A stretch of DNA of 25,596 nucleotides from Candidatus Cloacimonetes bacterium 4572_55 (GCA_002084765.1 NBMB01000071.1:1-25596), one strand, 5' to 3'; positions 1 through 8,259 are shown, numbered from the stretch's first letter. Made by a program: numbers and translations. The notes: generated by a model from the sequence alone, not told the origin.

Positions 1-23
1 ATTCGTCATCACGGAAATCGATC

Positions 24-51
24 CGCAGATTACGCAGATTATCGCAGATTA
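24..51. repeat. Short tandem repeat, three copies of CGCAGATTA
   Basis: CGCAGATTA occurs at 24-32, 33-41 and 43-51, so the period is 9 to 10 bases. Related degenerate pieces sit in other gaps of the window: TTCGCAGATTAG near 6332-6343, and a GCGCAGACAGCGCAAAT stretch within 22045-22075. All lie outside genes. This resembles the low-complexity intergenic repeats scattered through some environmental genomes. No function can be read from it. The rest of the gap up to 157 is AT-rich and shows no convincing gene or terminator hairpin. Confidence 0.7.
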
Positions 52-157
52 AGAATTGATAATTAAAGAATTATATCTTTTTTGCCAAATTTTCTTCAGG
101 AAAATAATGCAGGTTAAAGTCGTAGCTCTTTATGAGAAAAAAAAATCAGGATGTGAA

Positions 158-496
158 TTATTTATTGTCGCAAATTTTTCGATAAGACTGCGCGCCGAAA
201 TATTCTTCCCACTCGTCCTCGTAAAGATTGCGTCCTGCCGCCTCGCATCCCGCTTCGATCAGATAATTTATATCCAGTGGCCACAGTTTGATTTGGCTGT
301 CCCAACTTCCGGTCGCCAGCCAGGAGTCGTCCGGCGTCAGGGCAATGACAGAGATGCCGTCCTTATGACCGGTCAGCGCGACTGGCGATGTGGAGATGGG
401 TGTTGACGTCAGGTCCCAAATCCGAACCGTGTAATCCCAACTTGCGCTAATCAGAAATCGATCGTCATGGCTGACGCTCACTTGAGATACTGGTGC
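158..496 (-). pseudogene. Detached C-terminal end of the TIR-WD40 gene (last two WD40 blades)
   Basis: This stretch continues the upstream TIR-WD40 protein in another reading frame. It encodes blades 13 and 14: H-x-x-P-V at the join, then SASWDYTVRIWDL, then LTGHKDGIS to SWDSQIKLWPLD. It closes with AGCEAAGRNLYEDEWEEYF, a tail typical of bacterial TIR/NACHT-WD40 proteins, and a TAA at 158-160. The main frame stops at 478-480, so these residues are lost unless the frame is restored. An ATG at 529 opens this frame but lacks a clear ribosome binding site, so independent translation is unlikely. Adding the two blades gives 14, i.e. two seven-blade propellers, which argues that this is a broken gene end and not a separate gene. 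Confidence 0.8.
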
Positions 497-3276
497 TCGG
501 CGGTTCCGCTCGGATTGTTCGGCTGCCATATTCGAACCGTGTTGTCGCGCCCTGCGCTAAACAGGCGGTCGCCCCGAGAGTTAAAACAAAGATCAAGTGC
601 CGCGCCTTCGTGGCGGTCCAGGAGGGTCGCTACCGGTTCTAAAACATCTTTTTCCTTTTCCCATAAAACCTCATCAACATCCCACATCCGAACAGAGCCA
701 TCCGCGCTGGAACTTGCCAATCGGGAGCCGTCAGGAATAAATGCCAGGTCTGTGATTTGGTCTTTATGTCCTGTCAAACGAATCGGATATCGTTGCGGAG
801 ACAATAGATTCCATAGCAAAATTTCTCCCTCGCTGTCTCCAGTTGCCAGAGCCTTTGGGGTCAGATCAAGAGATGTGATAGACGCGGAATGGAAATCAAA
901 TGAGCGCGTGGAAAATGAAAGGTGTGACTCGTCAAAATTCAGAAAAATGACAGTTCCGCCGCTTGTCCCGACAACAATCGATCGACTATCCTGACCAGCT
1001 TCGATACATTGATCCGATCCGTCGGCAACCTGAAATACCGATTCGGGAACTGGTGGTGTGGATCGAGAGCTGTCGCCGAGGATCGAACGGACATCCCATA
1101 GCTGAATCGTGGAGTCTGATCCCCCGGCTGTGATCAAAAACCTCCCGTCCTGAGTGATCTCCATATCCGTAATGGGCTGGTCGTGGTTCGATAAGATCGA
1201 CGCGGGGGTTCTGGGGAGGTCTTTTGTCAACTTCCATAAAAGGACATTTTTGTCCCCGCCAGTAGACGCGAAAAAGTCACCATTTGGGCTCATAGAAATA
1301 AGGCTCACCCAACTTTCATGACCAAAAAGTCCGACCATAGACCCAGAAACGCTGGAATCGATTTCGTCAATATTCCAAATTCGTATAGTCTTATCCTCGC
1401 TGCCGCTGACCAGACGTTGGTCGTCAATAGTTAGCGAGGTCACAGCTGCAGCGATGTTCACCGGACTTTGATGTGCTGTCAACTTGCTTTTGAACGACAC
1501 ATGGCCATCGTTCAATTCCCATAAGCGGATCGTATTATCGTAGCTGCCAGTAGCGATCCAATGGTTATCCGGGCTGATTGCGACTGTGGAGATTGGTCCG
1601 CGATGCCCTTCCAATTTTATTGATTTTTTCGATAACAACCGCAATTCCATATCCCATAGATAAGCGTTATTATCTCGGCTTCCCACTAATAAGAAACGGC
1701 TGTCCGAGCTGAAGGTCAGGGTGCTGATCGGTCTCTTATGACCGGATAAAAAGTGAATCGACGGCGACTTTCCGTCGCCATTCAGTTCGATGAGTTGAAC
1801 CCGCGCGGACTGTCCGCCAACTGCGAGCCTCCGGCTGTCCGAGCTGAATACCAGATGATTAATCGCGCTCGTAAATGTCCAGGACATGGGAATGCGCCGA
1901 CTGGACGAGTTCTGTCGTTCCAAATTCCACAGGTACAAAACGCCGTCCTCCCCTCCTGCCGCGAGCCAATTTTCATTCAAACTCACTGCGACGGATCGGA
2001 TCGGAGATTCGCATCTTAGTCGGATTGGTCTCTGTTTATGCTGGTCAACCCGCTGCAGATAGATCAAGCTGTCTCGTGTCCCGTAAACCAGCCAACGGTT
2101 ATCTTTGGTCAACGTTACGGCAGTCGCGGGTTGTTTGGGATGAATCTGCGTCAGGAGTTCCGGCGAACCCTCGCTTATATTTCCCAACGTCTTCCGCAGT
2201 GCATTTTCCGCCGTGGGAGATCGTGCCTTACCAGTCAAGTCCGTAATTTTTATCGCCTCGATAGCCAGCAGAATGCTCCGCTGAGGATGATCTCGAATCA
2301 AGTCGTCGGTCACTTGCGCCATAAATTGCCGAGAGGTCGCGATACGGGCAAGCCTTTCTGCTTGAAGGCGTTGCTTCTCTTCTGATTGCCGAGATTTTTC
2401 CGATTCATTTCGAGCCTCCTCAGCCTCAATCTGTTTCTGCTGAGCGATCTGTCTCTGTTCCTCAGCGATTAGACGAGCTTGATCCGCCTGCTTTCGGTGC
2501 GCCTCTTCAGCTTGTCGAGCTTCTAACGCATGGCTTCTCTCCTCCACAGCGATTCTCCACTGCCCTATTGAGAAGAGAGCCAAAGCCAATGCGATGACCA
2601 GAAAAACAGTGACAATTATCTGATTTCTTTTTTGTCTATCGATCTCCGCCAGCTGAATTGCGCTCTCATACTTTCGGCTTTCATTGATAAATTCTCGATG
2701 GAGTTGTGTGGGCTGCGGAATTTTTTCCTCGCTATCCACCAGCCACTGCTCCCACTCATACAGTGCGCCTCCGCTCAAAAACGATCCTTTGTCATAGTGA
2801 TTTCTTTCCCACTCCAGAGCCAACAAAGCCAGGCGGGTATGCGTTTGATTGTATTTCAAATCCGTGTCGATAGAGTCCAAAACGGATTGAATCCCCGGAT
2901 CAAAATCCTCCTCCTCCCTCATAAATATCCAGTTCAATGAGGAAATATCAGGAGGAACGTCCTCTGCATCTTGGAATATAATCGGTATGATCCGTTTTTT
3001 GAATTTCAGAGCATGATTGAGCTCTTTGGCGCACTCTTTTGACATGATCGAGTCTGGGCTGATCACAAATATGAAAGAGTGCGCTTTCTCTATACCGTCT
3101 TGAATCTCCGCCTGCCAGTCCGCTGAGGGCGGAATGCTGTACTTGTCATACCAGACTGAGCGATCGTTTGCCGAAAGCGCGTCATACAGCTTCAGCACAA
3201 GGGGAGTGTTTCGCCGAGAATAGGAGAGAAATATATCTTTTGAGCGAGCGATAGCAGGAGATTTGGGGGGTGACAT
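478..3276 (-). CDS. TIR domain / single TM / coiled-coil / WD40-repeat protein (3' end frame-disrupted)
   Basis: The protein has 932 residues from the ATG at 3276, which has GGAG 4 nt upstream; a TTG at 3291 would extend it by five residues but has no such site. Residues 14-145 form a TIR domain (FLSYSRRN, VWYDKYSIPP, FIFVISPDS, SKECAKEL). Glu85 in the last motif aligns with the catalytic Glu of NAD-cleaving TIRs, so NADase activity is possible. Residues 146-215 match the linker usual in TIR-WD40 proteins (THTRLALLALEWER). A TM helix spans about 219-239, then a Glu/Gln/Ala-rich coiled coil to about 325, then 12 WD40 blades to the end. Basic residues before the TM suggest TIR inside and propellers outside. 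It lies 24 bp after the rhomboid-like gene, likely one transcript. The stop at 478-480 cuts the second propeller after five blades. Role as sensor or immune effector is inference. Confidence 0.88.
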   Translation of the reverse strand: MSPPKSPAIARSKDIFLSYSRRNTPLVLKLYDALSANDRSVWYDKYSIPPSADWQAEIQDGIEKAHSFIFVISPDSIMSKECAKELNHALKFKKRIIPIIFQDAEDVPPDISSLNWIFMREEEDFDPGIQSVLDSIDTDLKYNQTHTRLALLALEWERNHYDKGSFLSGGALYEWEQWLVDSEEKIPQPTQLHREFINESRKYESAIQLAEIDRQKRNQIIVTVFLVIALALALFSIGQWRIAVEERSHALEARQAEEAHRKQADQARLIAEEQRQIAQQKQIEAEEARNESEKSRQSEEKQRLQAERLARIATSRQFMAQVTDDLIRDHPQRSILLAIEAIKITDLTGKARSPTAENALRKTLGNISEGSPELLTQIHPKQPATAVTLTKDNRWLVYGTRDSLIYLQRVDQHKQRPIRLRCESPIRSVAVSLNENWLAAGGEDGVLYLWNLERQNSSSRRIPMSWTFTSAINHLVFSSDSRRLAVGGQSARVQLIELNGDGKSPSIHFLSGHKRPISTLTFSSDSRFLLVGSRDNNAYLWDMELRLLSKKSIKLEGHRGPISTVAISPDNHWIATGSYDNTIRLWELNDGHVSFKSKLTAHQSPVNIAAAVTSLTIDDQRLVSGSEDKTIRIWNIDEIDSSVSGSMVGLFGHESWVSLISMSPNGDFFASTGGDKNVLLWKLTKDLPRTPASILSNHDQPITDMEITQDGRFLITAGGSDSTIQLWDVRSILGDSSRSTPPVPESVFQVADGSDQCIEAGQDSRSIVVGTSGGTVIFLNFDESHLSFSTRSFDFHSASITSLDLTPKALATGDSEGEILLWNLLSPQRYPIRLTGHKDQITDLAFIPDGSRLASSSADGSVRMWDVDEVLWEKEKDVLEPVATLLDRHEGAALDLCFNSRGDRLFSAGRDNTVRIWQPNNPSGTAEHQYLK

Positions 3277-3300
3277 CGTTCTCCATTCCAAAAATATTTT

Positions 3301-5319
3301 TTATGATAGCTTTTTCAATCGTTTCAGAGCCTGTACCCGATAGCTCTCCGTATCTGTGAAGGCAGGAACAAGAGCCTTTTTTTCTTTCATAAAAAGCCAC
3401 ACACATCCTTTTTTATGAGCTGTTCTGGCGATCTTTGTCAGCAGTTGCGCGGCGGTTTTATTCAAAGAACGCGGTGTTTTGATCCGATTTTGATCCAAAG
3501 AATAGCCCATAAAGAGAGCGTCCTCTTTTTGTCTCTGAATCAAATCGACTCGCAGTCTATTTTTCACCTTAGCGACCGAGACAGCGGTCATATCCGACCA
3601 ATCCAGTTGCAGGGTAGAATTGTCCAATTTCAGTTTAATTCCAGAATCGGTTATTTTTATAGGCGTCGCGTTTTTCGTTTGATACCGTATCTCCGGATGA
3701 TTTTGGACGGATTCCTGAAGATCGACCACTCCGAAATCCATAAGGTCATAATCATCCAGGGGCAGGGGCAACTCGATCATGCCATAAGAATCGGCGTCGA
3801 GAAGTGTAGAGCTGGGCGCGTCTTTCGGTTGATCTATTGGTTGATCGATATCGATCATACCGAACGTGTCCGTCGAATCTATAACGGGCTGGATATCTGG
3901 GATTGAAGGTGCCTCGACATTTCCCAGATCGACCACGCCATAATCGTCTATGGGGGGGTCGGTCTCTTGTCGATCCATACGCAGATCAAAAGCGGGAGTG
4001 TCGATTAACGGGAGATCGACTTGGTCTGGATCGCTATCCACATTGTTATCAACAAGAGAACGCGGTTTTGCAGCCTTTTCAGAAACCGGGGCGGGTCCGC
4101 TCGGAGAAAAAGGAGAGGCACCGCTATATTCCGAAATTCTACCCTCGACTATTTCCATCAAATAATCGAATTTCTCACGAAATTTGCCGACCAATTCCGG
4201 ATGCTCAGCCGTTGTCTCCAAAACCGCGTGAGCAGTGGTGTAGTCCTCGCATACATCAATCAAAAAAGCCGCGTATTCCATTCGATGAGAAATCTGAAAA
4301 GCCCTTTCGCTCTCCTCCCACAATTTACGATAAAGCTCATGAGCCGGCTCAATCCACTGATATTCCGCCAGATTCTGAGCTATGATCATCTCCTGCGCAA
4401 AATTGAACCTGGTATCCGGCGCGTGTGTCGTCAACTTAAGGTAACAACTGTTGACTGTGACCTCCTCTCCTATCTTTTTTTTCAGACCGGACCCGATCGC
4501 TTTTTTCCAGTGCATAATAGCCGCGGGAATCATGTCTTGCGCCTCTTTTACAGACGCGACAATCAGATGCGCGCCTGGGTGGGTCGGTTTTTTTTTCAAC
4601 ACAGATCGCGCCAGATCTAAAGCTTGGGCATATTCTTGTTTATCCAAAAGTTTTTTGGCGTCTTTAAGCGTCTCTTTGAAGGGGTCGGAGAAATCATACT
4701 GGTAAAAGTCTCGGACGCGGTCCGCCAGATTGGTTTGGCTCAAAACATAAGCGCACAGCGCGCCGAGGATAAATCCGCAAATATTTGCAAAATCAGAGGT
4801 AGCGGATTTCAGATAAACCCGTGAGATAAATTGGAAGCCAAACCATATTGGGATAATGAGATAAGACTGCACAATAATAATTTTTGGTCTTATGAACCAA
4901 AGCAAAAATTTGATCGGCATCTTCGGGTAAATGACAAAAAAAACACCCAATATACCGGAAAGCGCAACGGATGATCCCATCAATCCCGCGCTCTGGCTTC
5001 CAGAAAAAAAGCAGTACATCCCGGCGGAGATCATACCAAAGGAGAGATAACAAATAAGAAAAACTGCGCGTCCCCAAAGATGCTCGATCAGCGAGCAGGT
5101 AATTGCCAGATACATCATATTCACAACGAAGTGAATCCAGCTGTTATGAATAAATATATGCGTAAAAAGAGTATACCATTGAAATTTACCAGGGATAACA
5201 GCCCAATCAAGAGGGGCATCGACAAAACGCAGAAAGAAACTGATCAATATGATTACGATTGTGACGATCGGTAAACGAATTTTGACCTCGGAGCCATAGC
5301 CAATAGGAATGAGAATCAT
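3301..5319 (-). CDS. Rhomboid-fold membrane protein with TPR-like helices and acidic C-terminal tail; probable pseudo-rhomboid
   Basis: The protein has 672 residues from Met at 5319, preceded by GGAG with a 9-nt spacer and giving the usual rhomboid opening MILIPIG; an ATG at 5334 has no ribosome binding site. Residues 15-195 hold about six TM helices with the rhomboid signatures: FTHIFIH, the WIHFVVNMMYL loop (H-x3-N) and MGSSVALSGILG, where Ser117 is at the nucleophile position. The last helix reads DFANICGFILG where active rhomboids have A-H-x-G-G, so the catalytic His is Asn179. Residues about 215-375 are TPR-like helices (EYAQALDLARSVLKKKPTHP). An acidic linker at about 400-540 carries four copies of a [YF]G-[VM]-[VI]-[DE]-[LI] motif. 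The last 130 residues are a basic domain I do not recognise. It is the first gene of the pair with TIR-WD40. A role as inactive membrane adaptor is inferred. Confidence 0.8.
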   Translation of the reverse strand: MILIPIGYGSEVKIRLPIVTIVIILISFFLRFVDAPLDWAVIPGKFQWYTLFTHIFIHNSWIHFVVNMMYLAITCSLIEHLWGRAVFLICYLSFGMISAGMYCFFSGSQSAGLMGSSVALSGILGVFFVIYPKMPIKFLLWFIRPKIIIVQSYLIIPIWFGFQFISRVYLKSATSDFANICGFILGALCAYVLSQTNLADRVRDFYQYDFSDPFKETLKDAKKLLDKQEYAQALDLARSVLKKKPTHPGAHLIVASVKEAQDMIPAAIMHWKKAIGSGLKKKIGEEVTVNSCYLKLTTHAPDTRFNFAQEMIIAQNLAEYQWIEPAHELYRKLWEESERAFQISHRMEYAAFLIDVCEDYTTAHAVLETTAEHPELVGKFREKFDYLMEIVEGRISEYSGASPFSPSGPAPVSEKAAKPRSLVDNNVDSDPDQVDLPLIDTPAFDLRMDRQETDPPIDDYGVVDLGNVEAPSIPDIQPVIDSTDTFGMIDIDQPIDQPKDAPSSTLLDADSYGMIELPLPLDDYDLMDFGVVDLQESVQNHPEIRYQTKNATPIKITDSGIKLKLDNSTLQLDWSDMTAVSVAKVKNRLRVDLIQRQKEDALFMGYSLDQNRIKTPRSLNKTAAQLLTKIARTAHKKGCVWLFMKEKKALVPAFTDTESYRVQALKRLKKLS
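3718..3942 (-). repeat. Four-copy short peptide motif [YF]G[VM][VI][DE][LI] in the rhomboid-like protein
   Basis: Inside the acidic linker the motif appears as YGVVDL (residues 460-465), FGMIDI (486-491), YGMIEL (512-517) and FGVVDL (529-534), spaced 26, 26 and 17 residues. The surroundings are Asp/Pro-rich and predicted unstructured by composition. Such multivalent short motifs often serve as docking sites, but the partner here is unknown. Confidence 0.65.
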
Positions 5320-5500
5320 GAAATTAATCTCCATCTGGGTTCAAAGTCGTGCAGGGGTGGTTCCTCTCCAAAAATAATCAGATTAACGAAGGAGCGCAAA
5401 TGTTTTATGGAAGATCAAATTTTAAATTGCCCTGATTTCCGAAAATGGAGAAACATAATTCTTTGAATTTATGTGAAAACCGTTATTTTGTTACTGCCAT

Positions 5501-5528
5501 AACGCAGAGTGCTGCAGCTATCTGCGTT
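5501..5528 (+). promoter_or_regulatory. Inverted repeat in the gap between divergent genes
   Basis: AACGCAGA (5501-5508) pairs with TCTGCGTT (5521-5528). The 12-nt loop contains the palindrome GCTGCAGC. There is no T-tract after it, so it does not look like a terminator. It lies 43 nt before the lipoprotein start and could be a leader hairpin or an operator for either gene. The rest of 5320-5571 shows no convincing -35/-10 pair and no gene. Confidence 0.35.
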
Positions 5529-5571
5529 GTTACTAAATTAACTTCATCACCGTCAACTGGGGGGATATCTG

Positions 5572-6330
5572 ATGCAAATTTCGATCGGTCTTGTCAAACG
5601 GTTTATTATATTTCTGGCGATTTTTTCGATATCTTCATGTGCGACAAGCAAGAAACCGCGATCTCTTTCCGAACTTAAGAGTCCAGAACTTCAGGAAAAA
5701 TATCAACAAGCGATCAAAGATGCGGAGACAGCCGACGCGGATGAGATCAACAAGGATTTGACCGCGATCACCCGATATAATCCGGATTTGGTTTGGCAAG
5801 ATTCGTTGGTATCGACAGTGACTTGGACGGAATGGAACGGGTTTGACGATAAAGTGGGACAGCGGATGGATATCACTCAGGACGTTTGGGTGACGATTGT
5901 TCCGGAGTTGAAACGTTTTTGTCACCAATGTGATTTTTCATCCCAGGACCTGACGTTGCGTCTGGAGCAGATCCTCGGTCTGCCGCCACATAGTGAGAAA
6001 ACCCGATTTGTCGAGATATGGGTGGATCCGTCCGATATTTTTCGACCTGCGCCGGATCCAGAAATCACGGATCATGAGGCGGAGCTTGACTTTCCGATTT
6101 CTGGGAGATTTGTCACAATCGATACAGGGTATCAGGAATGGTTTAACAATCTGAAGGGGGTGTCTTATCAAGAAAAGGGCGGCTATCCCTGGACTCGGTT
6201 GGGATACTCTTATGATTGGGGGAATCCAGAGAGCGAGGTCGGATTAAGCGAATTTGTCATCCGCGTGGGAGCGGTTGTGACGATTGGTTCGATCTTCACA
6301 ATTGAGGAATATTGCGAGCCGTCTGAATAG
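5572..6330 (+). CDS. Predicted lipoprotein of unknown function
   Basis: The protein has 252 residues. It starts with two basic-hydrophobic signal segments (LVKRFIIFLAIFSISSC) ending in a lipobox ISSC, so Cys23 is the expected lipidation site and the protein is anchored to a membrane facing the periplasm or cell surface. Residues 32-66 are charged and helical, then a mostly beta-like region rich in Trp and aromatic residues follows. Cysteines are present at 117 and 120 (FCHQC) and at 248. I do not recognise the family. The start ATG is preceded by a G-run about 8 nt upstream, a weak ribosome binding site. It is divergent from the rhomboid-like gene and convergent with the chemotaxis gene. No enzymatic motif is visible. 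Confidence 0.75.
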   Translation: MQISIGLVKRFIIFLAIFSISSCATSKKPRSLSELKSPELQEKYQQAIKDAETADADEINKDLTAITRYNPDLVWQDSLVSTVTWTEWNGFDDKVGQRMDITQDVWVTIVPELKRFCHQCDFSSQDLTLRLEQILGLPPHSEKTRFVEIWVDPSDIFRPAPDPEITDHEAELDFPISGRFVTIDTGYQEWFNNLKGVSYQEKGGYPWTRLGYSYDWGNPESEVGLSEFVIRVGAVVTIGSIFTIEEYCEPSE

Positions 6331-6349
6331 ATTCGCAGATTAGATACAT

Positions 6350-6369
6350 ATTTAGACCTTTCGGGTTTG
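6350..6369. repeat. Short dispersed repeat, copy 1 (ATTTAGACCTTTCGGGTTTG)
   Basis: This 20-mer matches 8260-8279 at 18 of 20 positions in the same orientation. The two copies lie just outside the two ends of the chemotaxis gene (6377-8208). The core GACCTTT-x-GGG may be a repeat family of this genome. Confidence 0.5.
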
Positions 6370-6376
6370 TGGGACG

Positions 6377-6463
6377 TCATATCTTAAACTTCCCTATGAC
6401 CTTTCTCATGTTTTGAGCCAGATCAGCCAAATATTGCGCGGACGCGGTCATTTCCTGAACGCT
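6377..6463 (-). pseudogene. Detached last helix of the chemotaxis protein
   Basis: In a frame offset by -1, this stretch reads SVQEMTASAQYLADLAQNM followed by RKVIGKFKI and a TGA at 6377-6379. That is the standard C-terminal helix of methyl-accepting chemotaxis proteins. The upstream frame instead ends with the non-canonical AFRK and a stop at 6448-6450. Net gain of 7 nt at the join would give GSQQQAASVQEMTAS, which matches the family spacing exactly. Confidence 0.8.
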
Positions 6464-8208
6464 TGCTGCTGCGATCCTGCGGCAATCTCTTGGGTAGCGG
6501 CGGAACTTTTCTCGGCAATTTTCTCGGTTTCATCAATGATCGCGCGCGTTTTGTTCATATTTTCTCGCTGGGAATCGGATAATTCCGAGATATTTTTTAC
6601 AGCGTCATCCGCCACACCGACTTCCAAGGCGATCCGTTGAAATGTGTCGTTGGCGTCGGCGATCATTTTTCGGCTCCCTCGCACTTCTTTAGAAATATTT
6701 TGAACTCTCTGGATCAATGAGAGCGAGGACTCGCTAATATCCACAACCAGCTCCGCTATCTCCCTTGCTGATGATTGGGTGCTGATATTGAGCTTACGGA
6801 TTTCCTGGGCAATCACGCCAAATCCGTATCCATGTTCACCGGCTCGCGCGGACTCGATCGCTGCGTTCAGGGCAAGCAGATTGGTTTGCGAGGCGATAGC
6901 GCGGATTGTTTTGGTAATTTTTCCGATTTTATCGATTTTATTATCAAGGAATTCCATTGCCGAAATAGCCGAGTTTGTCTCTTTTGATACTGTTTCGATA
7001 CTTTGCACCGCATGTTCCACCTCTTCCTTACCGGATAGCGCGGATTGGACAACCGAAGAGACCGCCTCGTTTGTTTGCCGAACCGCGGCGGATACCTGGT
7101 CTGCGTCCTGCTTGATATTTTCCGACAGCCCCACAACGAGTTGTATCTGTGATAGCTGCGTATGCATTCCATCCGCAATAGTGGCGATAGTGGCGGCGGA
7201 TTCCTCAGTGGACGCGTTGATTTGCTCGCTTGTCGAGGAAAAGTCGTCCGCGATCTTCGCCGCATTATCGGATGCATCTTGCACATCACGCATAATTTTA
7301 CGAAGATTTTCCTGGAAGATATTGAACTCCCCGGCGATGCTCCCGGTTTCATCCGAGGTGACAATAGCGATTTTTTTACGCAGATCGCCTTTGGAGCTGG
7401 CAATATCCCGCAGGTTATTTGAGATAAGCACTTGTGACTCTGTGATATCCCGACTGAGCATATACCCGACGACTATGGCGATTATTATGTTAAAAACGAT
7501 GATAATGGAGATGTTGGTAATGATGTCATGCAGGATACTTTTTTCGATACCCAGGTTGATAGAGAGATAAAGCGAATACGCGGCGATAGCCGAAAGCGCA
7601 TTCGCGAAAATAATAGTAAAAACACCCACTATTTTCTTCTGGAGCGACGTTTTCTTGATATCCTCATAATCTGAAAGAGAGGTGACTCCGCTTGCCTTGA
7701 AGAGGTGCGCGACCAGAGGTCGAAATTTTTTTTGAAAACTGAAATAAGATAATAATAACCCATACATACTGCTCAAAGAGCCAATAATGAATATGTTCAG
7801 AACTTCCCACATCGTAATACCTATAGCCCATTTCATATAAAGCATTGCGCCAAAAATGAGAATACCCCAAGCACTCGGCATGATATAATAAAATACATAA
7901 CGAATCGGGAATAGCAGAGCGGTGCGATACGCCTCTAAGACATCCCCCTTTCCTTCAAAAAAAAGATAAATAGGTCCCACGACAGCGTTGTATGAAGAAT
8001 AAACAGCACCAAAGTAAAGAGCCATTAGAACAGATACAGAGCCTGCCAGATGAAAAACATCCTCTCTTGAAAAATGTAAACAAATGGATACTAAATAAAC
8101 TCCGAATATGCCCATGAGTATTGAGTTCAGAATAAACGCTAAAATAACTTTATGCTTAAAGGTCGTACCAAATATGATACTTGCGTCTGAATTTGAGGCG
8201 TTTTTCAT
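6448..8208 (-). CDS. Methyl-accepting chemotaxis protein with six-TM N-terminus (3' end frame-disrupted)
   Basis: The protein has 586 residues. The ATG at 8208 has AGGAG 7 nt upstream. About six hydrophobic helices lie between residues 18 and 262, an input module unlike the usual two-TM periplasmic sensor. A HAMP-like linker follows (about 263-315), then a long coiled-coil signalling domain. The hairpin tip is clear: IASQTNLLALNAAIESARAG, then EHGYGFGVIAQEIRKLN. This tip normally docks CheA and CheW, but neither gene is in the window. Canonical A(E)VR-LA is slightly altered to EIRKLN. The coding frame ends early at 6448 and the true last helix (about 28 residues) continues in another frame to 6377. 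The tip is intact, so a shortened protein might still work, though its end would be abnormal. Ligand is unknown. Confidence 0.9.
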   Translation of the reverse strand: MKNASNSDASIIFGTTFKHKVILAFILNSILMGIFGVYLVSICLHFSREDVFHLAGSVSVLMALYFGAVYSSYNAVVGPIYLFFEGKGDVLEAYRTALLFPIRYVFYYIMPSAWGILIFGAMLYMKWAIGITMWEVLNIFIIGSLSSMYGLLLSYFSFQKKFRPLVAHLFKASGVTSLSDYEDIKKTSLQKKIVGVFTIIFANALSAIAAYSLYLSINLGIEKSILHDIITNISIIIVFNIIIAIVVGYMLSRDITESQVLISNNLRDIASSKGDLRKKIAIVTSDETGSIAGEFNIFQENLRKIMRDVQDASDNAAKIADDFSSTSEQINASTEESAATIATIADGMHTQLSQIQLVVGLSENIKQDADQVSAAVRQTNEAVSSVVQSALSGKEEVEHAVQSIETVSKETNSAISAMEFLDNKIDKIGKITKTIRAIASQTNLLALNAAIESARAGEHGYGFGVIAQEIRKLNISTQSSAREIAELVVDISESSLSLIQRVQNISKEVRGSRKMIADANDTFQRIALEVGVADDAVKNISELSDSQRENMNKTRAIIDETEKIAEKSSAATQEIAAGSQQQAFRK

Positions 8209-8259
8209 TCTTTTTCTCCTTTGTTTTAGACATTATCAATTCCAGCCGATCCATTTTTG

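Noticed and set aside
24-51. CRISPR or phage attachment site
   Set aside because: Units are only 9 bases with no spacers, and no integrase or cas gene is near.
478-529. Programmed -1 ribosomal frameshift in the TIR-WD40 gene
   Set aside because: No slippery X-XXY-YYZ heptamer is present, and the spacing of conserved residues needs two extra codons, which a simple -1 slip would not supply.
6779-7570. 263-codon plus-strand frame opposite the chemotaxis gene
   Set aside because: It is antisense to the conserved signalling domain and is low-complexity Ser/Ile-rich; no ribosome binding site or family.
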